The notes under the pieces are model-generated. The model was not told where the DNA came from. It saw only the letters and a program-made list of their open reading frames with translations, and did no database searches. Below are positions 39,715-64,000 of a stretch of DNA of 64,000 bases, in pieces. The stretch covers positions 22,499,060 through 22,563,059 of the forward strand of contig OX442314.1 in assembly GCA_949358305.1 (NCBI GenBank), in the 5' to 3' direction. A program made the position numbers and the translations under genes. Origin of the DNA: Strigamia acuminata. Its lineage: Eukaryota; Arthropoda; Chilopoda; Geophilomorpha; Linotaeniidae. The first letter of the stretch is position 1; each line of letters opens with the position of its first letter.

Positions 39715-41906
39715 ATCGAGTTAACGCCACTACCTCACTTGGCTGACCACTGCCAAACTTGTTGACTGCCAACACTCGGAATTCATAGGACGTTTCTTCT
39801 CGCAAGTTTGCAATTGTGGCATAAGTCTTCATTGGGGGCACTTCGAGAGCTTTCTTCCATATCAGCAACTCCATATCCCGCATCTCAACTATGTATTTGT
39901 CCAAGACATCACTTCCTTTATGCTCAGGAGGCGTCCATCGTAGTTCCACACTATCCGAAGCCGATTCCACAATAGATGGGCATCCAGTTGGACTGGGGAC
40001 ACCTGCTATACGTCCATCATCAAATGGAGTTAACGGAACAAAGGTTGGCCTTTGTCACAAATGGGTTTTTGTGTTGAGTGGGACAAACAAAGCCCTGTTC
40101 AACTGTCACAAGGTGTGAATGTAAACTGTTGGAGGAGGATTTTCAAGGAGGACACACTAACACTTTAAACATTGCATCAAGTGATGGATTGACTGGAGTT
40201 ATTGACCAACAGATAAAAGACAAGACGCGCACACTCGAGGGGTTTAAACGACTAAAACAGGATGGATTACATGGTCTACTTACAATGTCCTTCGTGCAAA
40301 CCTGCGCTCATATCCTTAGGTCCGTCCACAGGACCGGGTGGAAATGATTCGTCAAGTGGCCGGAATGTTCCAGGCCCTACAGCGTCAGCTGGAAAAGAAA
40401 AAGAGAAAGGAAAAAAATAGAAAAAAAATGTTTAATGTGGTCATACAATGTAAATAGGTTAAAGTGGCACTAAATATAGGAGTTATGACCGCCTTTCTTG
40501 CGATTGAAATGTTTGAAAATGTACGGAAATAAAATGGAATAAAATTGTGACGGTGAATTTTGGTAGTGCGTGTGTAAATCAATCACGTTTTCAGTTGCAG
40601 GGATTGAAAATTGAGTGAAAATTATCGTAAATTATGCAATTGAAAAGCATTTACCTGTTGAAATCGACCAAGGATGAAAGTGGTAATTAAATAGACGAGG
40701 TTTTGAGCGATTCTTGATTGCGTTAAGCCGTTAAGCCGTTGAGAATGTTTAGAAAGTAGAAGAAAACGCATATGTAACGTGTGGAAACACAAGAAGGAAG
40801 AAACACGTCCGAAGGAATTGTGTTTGCAATGCACATGCGTGTTAAAAAGGGGTTATTAGGAAATTGTGTTAGGATGTGCAGTCGGCCAGAGATGAAGAAG
40901 ATTGCTCGAGATTGACGCTGAAATGTGAATTCGGAAAAGGACCTTGCAACCCTTCGGTTGGGGTGTGGTTTGTTGTCGCGTTTGTATTCTTTTTTAAGAG
41001 CGCATAAATTATTTTGGTCGTGCATCAATTTGGGTCCTCGGAAGAATTTAGGAGACAAAAAAAAAAATTCAGACAAAACAAATTCCTACTGGATAAATAA
41101 TTGTTGAGTAATTTTATTTATTTTCGATGGTGTTTTGTGATTGGTCGTGTATTTGACCACTGGTCAATAAATTCGGGTATTTGACCATTGGTCAGCCGGG
41201 AAAAGTTTAAAAATGGAAAAATCCCACCATCCATTAGCTAATTGGTTTATTTTTACCTCAAATTAATCAGATAAAAGCGAAAACAATGGACTTTTAATAT
41301 TTACGACTCGATCTCGAATAAAGTCGATGTGGAAAATAATGGGAAAAAATAGATTACGTTACGTAACGAGTTGGCAAAACCCGACGCCAGGTCGCAGCAC
41401 GTGCCTGAGACCGAATTGCGTCAGAGCAGAAGTGCCCAGCTGGGTATAAGATATGATCGATCAAAGAAATGACCCAAGGTCAAAGCACACTTTAAAAAAA
41501 CAAAAATATAAATCCGTTTGAAATCGATCTTACCGTGAGAATCGGCAACACAAAGCAACTTCAAACAACAACACGGAAAATAATCCGAAACAGTTTCAAC
41601 ACACCCTCGTCTAATGACCTTTCCGTCTGAACCGAATTCGTCCATTTGAAGGGACAGGTGATAATTGCACCGTAACAAATAAAGATTAAACTCAAATATA
41701 TATTATCGTTAAATACCACCCAATGTGGATTCAAGATAAGATAAACACACCCAAAAAAATATTTTGTTTTAAAAAAAAAATAGAAAAATGAAAAATGAAA
41801 AAACGAAACGAAAATTTCATAAAACGGATGAAAAATTTCGCAAAACGGAATTTTATTTACCTGTGGGTAAACTTTTCTTCTTTTTCCCGCCAAAAAACCA
41901 CGACAT
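39715..41906 (-). CDS. Fibronectin III module gene or 5' exons, titin/twitchin-like
   Basis: Minus-strand exons join in consistent phase 1. The alternative first exons are 41861-41906 (MSWFFGGKKKKSLPT) or 41534-41645 (MDEFGSDGKVIRRGCVETVS ... CVADSH). Both splice to 40284-40388 (ADAVGPGTFRPLDESFPPGP ... GLHEGH) and then to 39715-40002. The last encodes a full fibronectin type III domain: PSPTGCPSIVESASDSVELR, WTPPEHKGSDVLDKYIVEMR, TYATIANLREETSYEFRVLA and VNKFGSGQPSEV. The PPEHKGSDVLDKYIVE and YEFRV.A.N..G pattern is that of muscle titin/twitchin FN3 domains. The final exon ends at a strong donor (ATGTAAGT) in phase 1, so more exons must follow, yet none are recognisable before the PKA-C gene. 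It may be a separate gene with unseen exons or a distal 5' part of PKA-C. Confidence 0.7.
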
Positions 41907-43015
41907 GGCGATCAAAGTAGGGCGTAATTTTTTGATGAGCACCAGATGGTTGGTGCCTGGACCCCGAGTTATTTCGTTGAGACACAAAAACGAGACGCCA
42001 CTTATCACCCGGACCGATTTAGAAACGCGGTTCCTCCTACTCCCGAGCGTCCCCTTTTGGTAAAAACCTCAAATGTTGGTGTAAATTGCTCGTCAGGAGA
42101 GTTGCACGTTGTTGGCCATTATGTTTGTCACCGGCCTCGACTCCGCCCTGCGAAGAAAGTCGTCGAGATTGATAAGATTAGATGGGCAAGAAAATAACAA
42201 ATCGGTTATGCATGATCGGTCAAGCAAATAGCAGACGACCTCTGTCCAATATGAGATGTTGATCGGATTACTCCAACGAGGGCGCTTTTTGTCAATTTCT
42301 TTAAATAGCTTGTTTGCTTCTTTCTTTCCTTCAAAAAGATTCGTTTTGGTTTGTGGATTTATTTGTTTATTTTTTATTTTTAAATAATTTATTGCACCGC
42401 CATTTTGAATTGGAGCGGTGACAATTTATTTATATAGAATTAAAAATTAATATATTTGGATTTTTTTTTTTTGTTATTTAATTTCGGGGAGTGGATTAAA
42501 AGATGCAATTTTCTGCGGTTTTTCTTCAGTTATGGCGTTGTATTTTAGGTTAAAGGTTCGATACACCTGTGTTTGTGACAAGGTGTTTGAATATTTTACT
42601 TATTCATAACATACGGGATGCGGCATTTATGTTTATTGTGCAATTCATCATAATCACAAGAACAGAAATGACATATTTGACAGTTTAATTGTGATGTTTC
42701 CGAGAATCTCTCGATAAAGAAAAAATAAAAATGATGTAATGTTCTTTCTAAGCGATAAAACAAAAAATCCAGTTGTTATCTACAATACTCCGTAGAACAT
42801 CCGCATTATAGTTTTCCGTTAGCTAAAGAACGATACCCATTCTTTAATCAACAATTTATCCATTCAAATTAATTCCAAATTGAAAAAAATTTCCACAATT
42901 TAGAATTAAATCAATTATTAAATCCATTAAATTAAAAAAATATAAACTAATTTATATCAAAAGTCTCCATCTAGACAAATTGACTCGGAACAAACACGTC
43001 ACTTGTTGTCAAACG
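41907..43015. other. Divergent intergenic region
   Basis: This is about 1.1 kb between the FN3 gene start (minus) and ALG2 (plus). It is AT-rich with no supported gene and presumably holds both promoters. Confidence 0.5.
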
Positions 43016-44483
43016 ATGGCGGCGAACGTGGTGTTTTTGCATCCCGACCTTGGAATCGGAGGCGCGGAACGACTGATCGTCGATGCAGCGATGTCATTGA
43101 AAAACCGAGGACATTGCGTAACCATATTCACAGCCCACCACGATCCAACCCATTGTTTCAAAGAGACTATCGACGGCAGTTTGAACGTGCAGTGTACCGG
43201 CGATTGGTTACCGCGTAGCATTTTCGGCTCATGCTATGCATTGTGCGCGTACGTCCGCATGCTGTATTTGGCATTGTATGTCATGCTGATTAGCCGGTTA
43301 GCCATCGACCTCGTGATCGTGGACCAAGTCTCCGCTTGCATTCCTATGTTGAAGATTTTCCGTGTTCGAGTTCTTTTTTATTGTCATTTTCCAGATTTGC
43401 TCTTAACGAATCGAATGACTATTTTGAAAGCGTTATACCGAGCTCCGATCGATTTAATCGAAGAAGTGACCACTGGCATGGCCGATAAAGTGGTTGTCAA
43501 TAGTAAATTTACAGGTGTGTATGAAAGAATTGACAATATTTTTTTAAAAAATATATTTATTTATTTATTTGTTTGTTTGCTTGTCTTTCAGCGTCAGTTT
43601 TCAAGTCAACGTTCTTCCGCATTAAGACGCAACCTGAAGTTTTGTATCCATCGTTAGATTTTACCAAATTTGATCTACCAATCACAAGCTCGAGTAATCT
43701 TAAACTGCCCAATGCCCGGATTCTTTTTCTCTCGATTAACCGATACGAACGGAAGAAAAACATCGGATTAGCGCTGAGAGCAATGAGTAATCGTCGCGAA
43801 TTATCGATAATTTGGAGAAATTGACGAAAATTCTTGTTTTTCAATAAATTCCGAGTGGTCAATCACTCTGGGAACTTATTAAAACAAGGATTTGAGCGAT
43901 TAACTCATAATGAATCGCTCGGATGACGATTTTTTAACTTAAAGTTTGAATTATTTTAGGTATTCTTCGCGAGCGACTCGACGCGAATATGTGGTCCGGT
44001 GTTCATTTGGTGGTTGCTGGCGGTTACGATACGATTGTGTCGGAGAATGTGGCCTATTATCGCGAGCTTGAGATTTTAGCCGAATCCCTGCGCTTGGAAT
44101 CGGATCATGTTAGCTTTCTGAGGTCGGTTGACGACGAAGAGAAGCGGTCTTTGATGCACAATTGCAGATGCTTGATTTACACTCCAGAAAATGAACATTT
44201 TGGTATAGTTCCGATCGAAGCGATGGCTATGGGTCGTCCAGTTATTGCGGTTAATAGTGGAGGACCGACGGAAACGATAGAAAATACCAAAACGGGATTT
44301 TTGTGCGATCCAAATCCCCACTCGTTTGCAGACGCGATGGAGACTTTAGCTCGAGACAAAGATTTGGCTTTAGAGTTAGGTCAAGTTGGCCAAAATGTTG
44401 TCAGGCAAAGGTTTGCGATGAAATTGTTTGATGAGAAATTGGAGGAAATTGTTTCATCATTGGTGACTAAGAAAAATAAATAA
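43016..44483 (+). CDS. ALG2: Alpha-1,3/1,6-mannosyltransferase ALG2
   Basis: ALG2 adds the second and third mannoses to the dolichol-linked oligosaccharide on the cytosolic face of the ER, early in N-glycosylation. Three exons (43016-43514, 43592-43786, 43960-44483) join to 405 residues (human 416). Family features seen: VVFLHPDLGIGGAERLIVDA at the N-terminus, the membrane-associating hydrophobic stretch LYLALYVMLISRLAIDLVIV, FYCHFPDLLLT, LFLSINRYERKKNIGLALRA, VVAGGYD, and the GT4 donor-site motif (EHFGIVPIEAMAMGRPVIAV) with the E-x7-E pair, then NSGGPTETI. The ATG at 43016 is chosen because MAANVVFLHPDLG aligns with the family start. AATAAA signals follow the stop at about 44480 and 44560. 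Confidence 0.96.
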
Positions 44484-44866
44484 AAACAAACATATTTTTA
44501 TATCTTATTTTTTTAATATTATTATAAAATATTTTGTATTATCAATGTTGTGTTGAAATAAAAGAAATTTAAAGTATTTTCAATTAATTTGTTAATTTAT
44601 TCGCCATTAGAACGATGAAAAGTTTAAATTTTTTGTTCGTACGTTTTTGAATTGTTCTCGCCAGGTGTCGCTCACGTGATGTCCTTTGTAGATTTAAAAC
44701 CGCGGTTAAACCTCCGTAATAAATACAATAAAAATATTTGCTAAATTTTAAAAATAAATAAACAAAAGAAGAAAAGTAATTTCAAAAGCGAATTTCGTAT
44801 TAGATGTGCAAAATGCGCATGCTCGTTGTGGTTCTGACCAGGACCGGCTTCTTCCCCCACATGTAG

Positions 44867-53245
<8,379 letters not shown>

Positions 53246-53979
53246 TTGAGGTGGAGAAAGTTTATACCGAAGAAAGGAGCGCTGAACTTGAGAGTATAAG
53301 TCACGAAACGTTCGATTTGTTTTGCAGATCGAAGTTTCGTGTTTTTCAAAATATTGAAAGTCTAGTACCCACTAGACTGTATATAATTATTATTTTAAAA
53401 TTTTTGTTTTTTATTACAAAGTGTAAGTGTGTCTAAATGTGCAGCGTACAAAAAAGAGGTCAAATAAAGAATGAAAATTTCTAAATGAAAGGGTTATTTT
53501 TACATTAAATCGACGGTGAAGATCACACATACACAGTGTCCGACAGTGAAGATCAGGGGCAGCTCGCTGTGGGTTTATGAGTGTATCTGATATTTCTGTT
53601 GTATTTGGGGCAATAAAATACGTTTTTATGTGATTTTAATTGAGGAAATGCTTTGTTTTGGTTAACAATCCCATCGGGCGTTGAAACAATGAGAAAAATG
53701 TTTAATTGTTTTAATAAGTTTAATAATAATTAAGAGCTGGAATGTAATGGACTTCCGAAATATTACCCAGAATAAATGACACAAAGGAAACATTTAATTG
53801 GACGTTATGTCCTTAAGATTAAAAAGTGAGTCCGGATCTCTTCCTCGCTTCTAATTATACGTTGGAAGGACAAATGATAAAACTACGGCGTATTCATTTG
53901 TTTTGCGTTTTTGGTCTTATCAGGTAAACGATTATCATTAGGAGAGATTGCTCGCAGTTTTAGCTCAATAGCAGTTTAA
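53246..53979. other. NUP210 3' UTR and ABCC promoter interval
   Basis: No gene is seen. AATAAA near 53462 probably ends the NUP210 transcript. The ABCC gene starts on the same strand 0.5 kb further on. Confidence 0.5.
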
Positions 53980-60011
<6,032 letters not shown>

Positions 60012-60130
60012 ATAAATAAACAACTTTGATGTTATTTTTTCAGACGAAATAGTATAACTTATAAATGTATAATACTATGATTAGTCATAAAAATTCATAC
60101 CAAACAACATAATTGGTTCTAAATTAATTA

Positions 60131-60300
60131 TTGCTTCCTTTAGAAAGTTTGGATTTGTACGGGGGGTGTCGAAAAACACAGGCGCTGCAAAATGTGGGTG
60201 ATTTTGATTCGTTCGTTAAGCACTTAAATTGTTTTTATTCACAGATGACTGGATCGCCAGTCTCGATTGCACTGTTCGTGTATTTGGAACGTGTATTTTT
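60131..60300 (+). pseudogene. Relic of an ABCC exon
   Basis: After an acceptor-like TTCACAG, the sequence at 60244-60290 reads GSPVSIALFVYLERV. This parallels ASPLSIALYAYFDR in the linker exon of the downstream ABCC gene (62200-62247). It is an isolated fragment in the gap between two ABCC genes, with no other recognisable exons beside it. It is probably the remains of a further tandem copy or of a failed duplication. Confidence 0.5.
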
Positions 60301-60664
60301 TTACCATAGAAAATTAGCCTAATTAAATATTTAAAAAAATTGAATCAAATTAATTTATTTTTTGGACATGGGTTGAAAATAATGACTATGCAATTAAAGT
60401 CATTATTTTAATAATAGCACAAAATATGTTTTTGTTTTTTTAAATAATTGTAGATTCTGGCAGCTACCACTTTAAAGCTGCTTACCACTTTGACGTACAG
60501 TGAGATAAATAAAAGTGATTTTTATTAGATTTTGATCCACTGAAAATGAATGAACACGCTTCAAATTGATGAGTCGTCTAAAGTGCTACTTCAGCTTATA
60601 AAAGTTACTAAAATATAAAATTTGGAATGAAAAAAAACACCATAAAAGTAACAAAAACAAGATT

Positions 60665-60990
60665 AAATACAGTAGCTCATTTTCAGTTGTTACATTATTT
60701 TCTATTATAGTTTCGGAGATGAAAAAGTCAAAATAAATCAATAAAAATTAATTACACAAATTTTTATCTGACAATTAGACATGCATTGCAAACTATACTA
60801 ATAATGTTATTCATCTAACCATCTAATTATCTAAATACAGTAGCTCATTTTCAGTTGTTACATTATTTTCTATTATAGTTTCGGAAATGAAAAAGTCAAA
60901 AGAAATCAATAAAAATTAATTACACAAATTTTTATCTGACAATTAGACATGCATTGCAAACTATACTAATAATGTTATTCATCTAACCAG
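60665..60990. repeat. Direct tandem duplication, 168-bp period
   Basis: The sequence from AAATACAGTAGCTCATTTTC to GTTATTCATCTAACC occurs twice (60665-60832 and 60833-60990), with only a few differences. It lies between the two ABCC genes and has no coding sense. Confidence 0.92.
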
Positions 60991-61276
60991 AAACTATTTT
61001 TAATGACAAACGTTCATTCTAAGTTTATTCTTTTGCAATTCCAATTAATAAATTGTGTGTTATGGATGTATCTAATTTTGACTCTCAATTAAATTCTTTT
61101 CCTAGAATTATTACAAAATTAATGGTTGATTTATTTAGACAATTAAATATCCACAGAAGGGTACAATAGCTGCTTTTTTATGACGAGGTTCGTATTAGAT
61201 TCGGTCTGTTGAACTATTATATCATCCGGTATTTGTTTAGGAAAATATTAAAGGCAGATTTTACTTTACTCGTCAT

Positions 61277-64000
61277 GGAGAAGTTCTGCGGTGGAGTGTT
61301 TTGGGTAAAAAAAAATATTTTATTTATTTTTATATATTTTTGTCTTGATTAATTATTGATAGAATACGACTGAAATATGGAATTTACCAAATCCAGATTT
61401 ACCTCACTGTTTTGAAAAAATGGTTTTGGTTGTAGCCCCTGATATTTTCTTATGGATTTTACTACCATTAGATATTATACTCATTAGAAGAAGTATTACA
61501 AAAACCGAAAATTTTCACATCCCATGGACATGTCTGAACGTTTTTAAAATTGTAAATCAGCATTTAAAACAATTTTACTTTTTTTAAATATTTTGTTGCT
61601 TGTGCGTTTTGTAGATCTTAACTGCAATTCTTTCCATCGTTAGTTTTGTTTATTTTGTTTTGAATTCAATTGGTTTCAAAAATGGTAAGGCTTTTGCCGT
61701 TGATGTTTTGTATTGCGCTGTTGAATCATGCACTTACGTGAGTAAAGACTAAAACAAGAAAAAATCTAAAGAAAACTAATATGTTTTCTTAATTATAGTT
61801 CTTAGTGCTCATTCTTGTACTTGTTCATAAGAAGTCTTGCATACATTCATCTTTTATTTTGTTTGTGTATTGGCTATTGAAAAGTTGTGGTGGTATATTC
61901 ATACTGAGGTCTGCAGTGCTAAAGGCATTAAGTGAGGTATACTTTGATAGCTTGGAATTAACTTTTATTAATCAATAACCGGTACCGTATTCTTTTCTTT
62001 TATCCCCAGAATTATGCCGAGAACATATTGCCACTTATGATGAGAATGCTTATTGATAATCTTACGTTTGTATTAATGATTTTAAACTCAATTGCAGATA
62101 CTGTTTCATCTCCAAAAAATATATTAGTAAGTTTAATTACTCTCTCTGTTTTAAAGTTTTAATTGATTTAATTACATATTAAGAGTTCCTATCCGGAAAA
62201 AATCGCTTCACCATTATCGATCGCACTGTATGCTTATTTTGACAGGTAAAATACACAAAATAGTAAATTTAACTGCTTTTATTCAATTAGATTAATATAA
62301 ATACAGGTTAGCATGGACTGGTTTTAAAAGAAAATTGAAACCAGATGATCTTTGGGCTTTGGAAGAAAGTTACCAATGTTATGATGTTTATTCTGAGTTT
62401 GATATTCTTTTGTGCAAAGACAAACAAAGGTAAGCTTAATTAAACTTTAAACTAGAATAGTAATTAATAGTTAAACGTGTTTCTTAGACAAGGACACAAA
62501 AAGAAATTCGTTCTAAACGTGTTTAAAATCATATGGCAAATGAATAAATGGCAAATTATTCTAGCCACTGTTGTAAAATGGATATCTGACATTTTGGGAT
62601 TTGTGAGTCCTTTAATGCTCAAGTAATGAAACTTTAAAACGTCATACGAACCAAATTTAATTACAAACACTTTTATTTAGACAACTGGTGATTTTTGTGT
62701 CTAGCACAGGCACTGGCGAACCCAGTTGGAGAGGCTACGTTTACGTGGCTGCAATTTACATTGCAGGCAGTTTGTCTTCCATTTGTCAAAACTATCATTT
62801 ATACCTGATGCAACAAGTTGGGATTCGAACACGAGCTGCTACGATATCTGCAATTTATAGAAAAGTAACCGCACCAGCAGCCAGTGTGTAGACTTTATTT
62901 GTTAAATTTGTTTCAGGCAATTAAGTTATCAATTACTGCTAAGAAAACATCAACAGTTGGAGAGATTGTTAATTTAATGGCAGTTGACTCTCAGAGATTA
63001 ATGGATATGTGGCAGTACATTGGTTATGCAACTTCATTGCCGTTGATAGTGGGTCTGGCTTTATACTTTTTATGGGATTTAGTCGGTCCTTGTGCACTTG
63101 TTGGTGTTGGAGTCATCATTGTAATGACTCCTATAAATTTGTTTCTTGCTGAAAGAACATCAAAACTACAGGCATGTAAATGAAATTGATGAATGAGGGT
63201 CAAGATAAAACTGATTATTTGTATTTAGGGGCAAATGATGGCGCATAAAGACCATAGAACAAAGCTAATGGGTGAGATTCTTGGTGGAATTAAAGTAACT
63301 GATTTAGCTATGCTTGATTCTCTGATTATTTAATTGTGTAATTTTTAACTCAAATTGATAGATTTTGAAACTCTATGCGTGGGAAATGCCGTTCATTGAC
63401 TTGGTTAACAAGATCAGAAACTTGGAATTGATTTCTTTGAAAAGTATTTGGATTTTGAATGCAATTACAATATTCCTGTTACAAGTTACACAATCTTTGG
63501 TAAGATAATTTTTCCATGTAGTTTACACTACTCAGAATTAATTATATTTTTGTTTTAAGATGTCGGTGGCAACATTTGCCACTTTTGTGTTAACTGATGA
63601 CAAACACATTTTAGACGCAACTACCGCATTCGCTTCTTTATCTTTCTTTGAAATAATAAGAATTCCACTTAATTTTGCGCCTTTAGTAACTTCCGTCGTA
63701 GTGCAGGTATTTTTATTACGTACTTGATTAATATTTATCAACAACTTGTTAATTTCTAGGAATTTGTCTCAGTAAAACGCATTAATAAATTCATGGCCAT
63801 TGATGAAATTGATTCAGACAACGTTACTCATGATCCAAATAAAGGCGTGTTATTTAAAATTAGCAAAAATAGAGTTTTTTCAAAGCGATTTACTTACTTT
63901 AGATGAACCAATTGTGATTCAAGATAGTTCATTTTCGTGGGATATTGACGAAGAACCAGTATTGCATAACATTTGCTTAACCGTACCGAGAGGCTCACTA
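61277..64000 (+). CDS. ABCC/MRP-type ABC transporter, second copy (partial)
   Basis: A tandem paralogue of the gene at 53980-60011 in the same orientation, cut by the window end. It starts MEKFCGGVFW and has the same TMD0-linker-TMD1 architecture: TMD0 helices, ASPLSIALYAYFDRLAWTGF, GFVSPLMLKQLVIFVSS, EPSWRGYVYVAAIYIAGSL, RTRAATISAIYRK, TVGEIVNLMAVDSQRLMDMW and ILKLYAWEMPF. The frame runs to the start of NBD1 (EPIVIQDSSFSWDIDEEPVL). It differs by an extra intron after AIYRK that the first copy lacks. Near 63845-63902 the frame holds only if a 58-base intron with a GC donor is removed. That intron sits at the same place and phase as a normal GT-AG intron in the first copy. Everything after NBD1's start lies outside the window. 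Confidence 0.93.

Noticed and set aside
42980-43015. In-frame extension upstream of the ALG2 start
   Set aside because: It opens with TTG, not ATG, and adds residues absent from ALG2. The ATG at 43016 aligns with the family start.
63844-63903. Frameshift suggesting the second ABCC gene is broken
   Set aside because: A GC-AG intron at the position and phase of the paralogue's intron explains it without a mutation.

Overview
This window is nuclear DNA from an invertebrate animal, most likely an arthropod. It is AT-rich. The genes are split into many exons by short GT-AG introns, typically about 55-80 bases with T-rich acceptors, and every recognisable protein is a conserved metazoan one. Short TTAGG-type runs, the arthropod telomere motif, occur at 2724-2748 and again near 12.0 kb. 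The dense introns (about 50 exons in USP24) argue against a fly-like genome. The species cannot be named from this sequence. No bacterial, plasmid, phage or CRISPR features are present.

Layout. 0-2.1 kb: a weak zinc-finger-like fragment (-) and an unrecognised six-exon gene for a predicted secreted protein (+). 2.8-9.4 kb: two apparently intact ODR4 genes lie tail to tail in a 2.3-kb-arm inverted duplication. The spacer holds a partial third ODR4 3' end and scrambled pieces of a neugrin-like (NGRN) gene. 9.6-14.0 kb: an accessory, transposon-rich interval. It contains exons of an unidentified gene, an A-rich minisatellite, a palindromic MITE, a complete non-autonomous hAT-type element with a perfect 8-bp target-site duplication, and a Tc1/mariner relic folded into a palindrome. 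14.5-26.3 kb: USP24, a giant deubiquitinase (+). 28.8-34.7 kb: the cAMP-dependent protein kinase catalytic subunit (PKA-C, -), which has two alternative last exons and at least two alternative first exons. 34.7-39.7 kb: gene-poor, with three repeat structures. 39.7-41.9 kb: exons on the minus strand for a titin/twitchin-like fibronectin III domain, with two alternative first exons. 43.0-44.5 kb: ALG2 (+). 44.9-53.2 kb: NUP210/gp210 (+). 54.0-60.0 kb: a complete ABCC1/MRP-like transporter (+). 61.3 kb to the window edge: a second, tandem ABCC gene, cut off in its first nucleotide-binding domain.

The genes do not form one pathway. Several act at the ER and nuclear envelope (ODR4, ALG2, NUP210), but this looks like chance. 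The most interesting part is the PKA-C neighbourhood. Two mutually exclusive C-tails, one of which lacks the usual turn-motif serine, combine with at least two start exons that all splice in phase 1. Upstream, an orphan FN3 module with no visible 3' end ends in the same phase, so it could be a distal 5' part of the PKA-C gene. That link is inferred from splice phase only.
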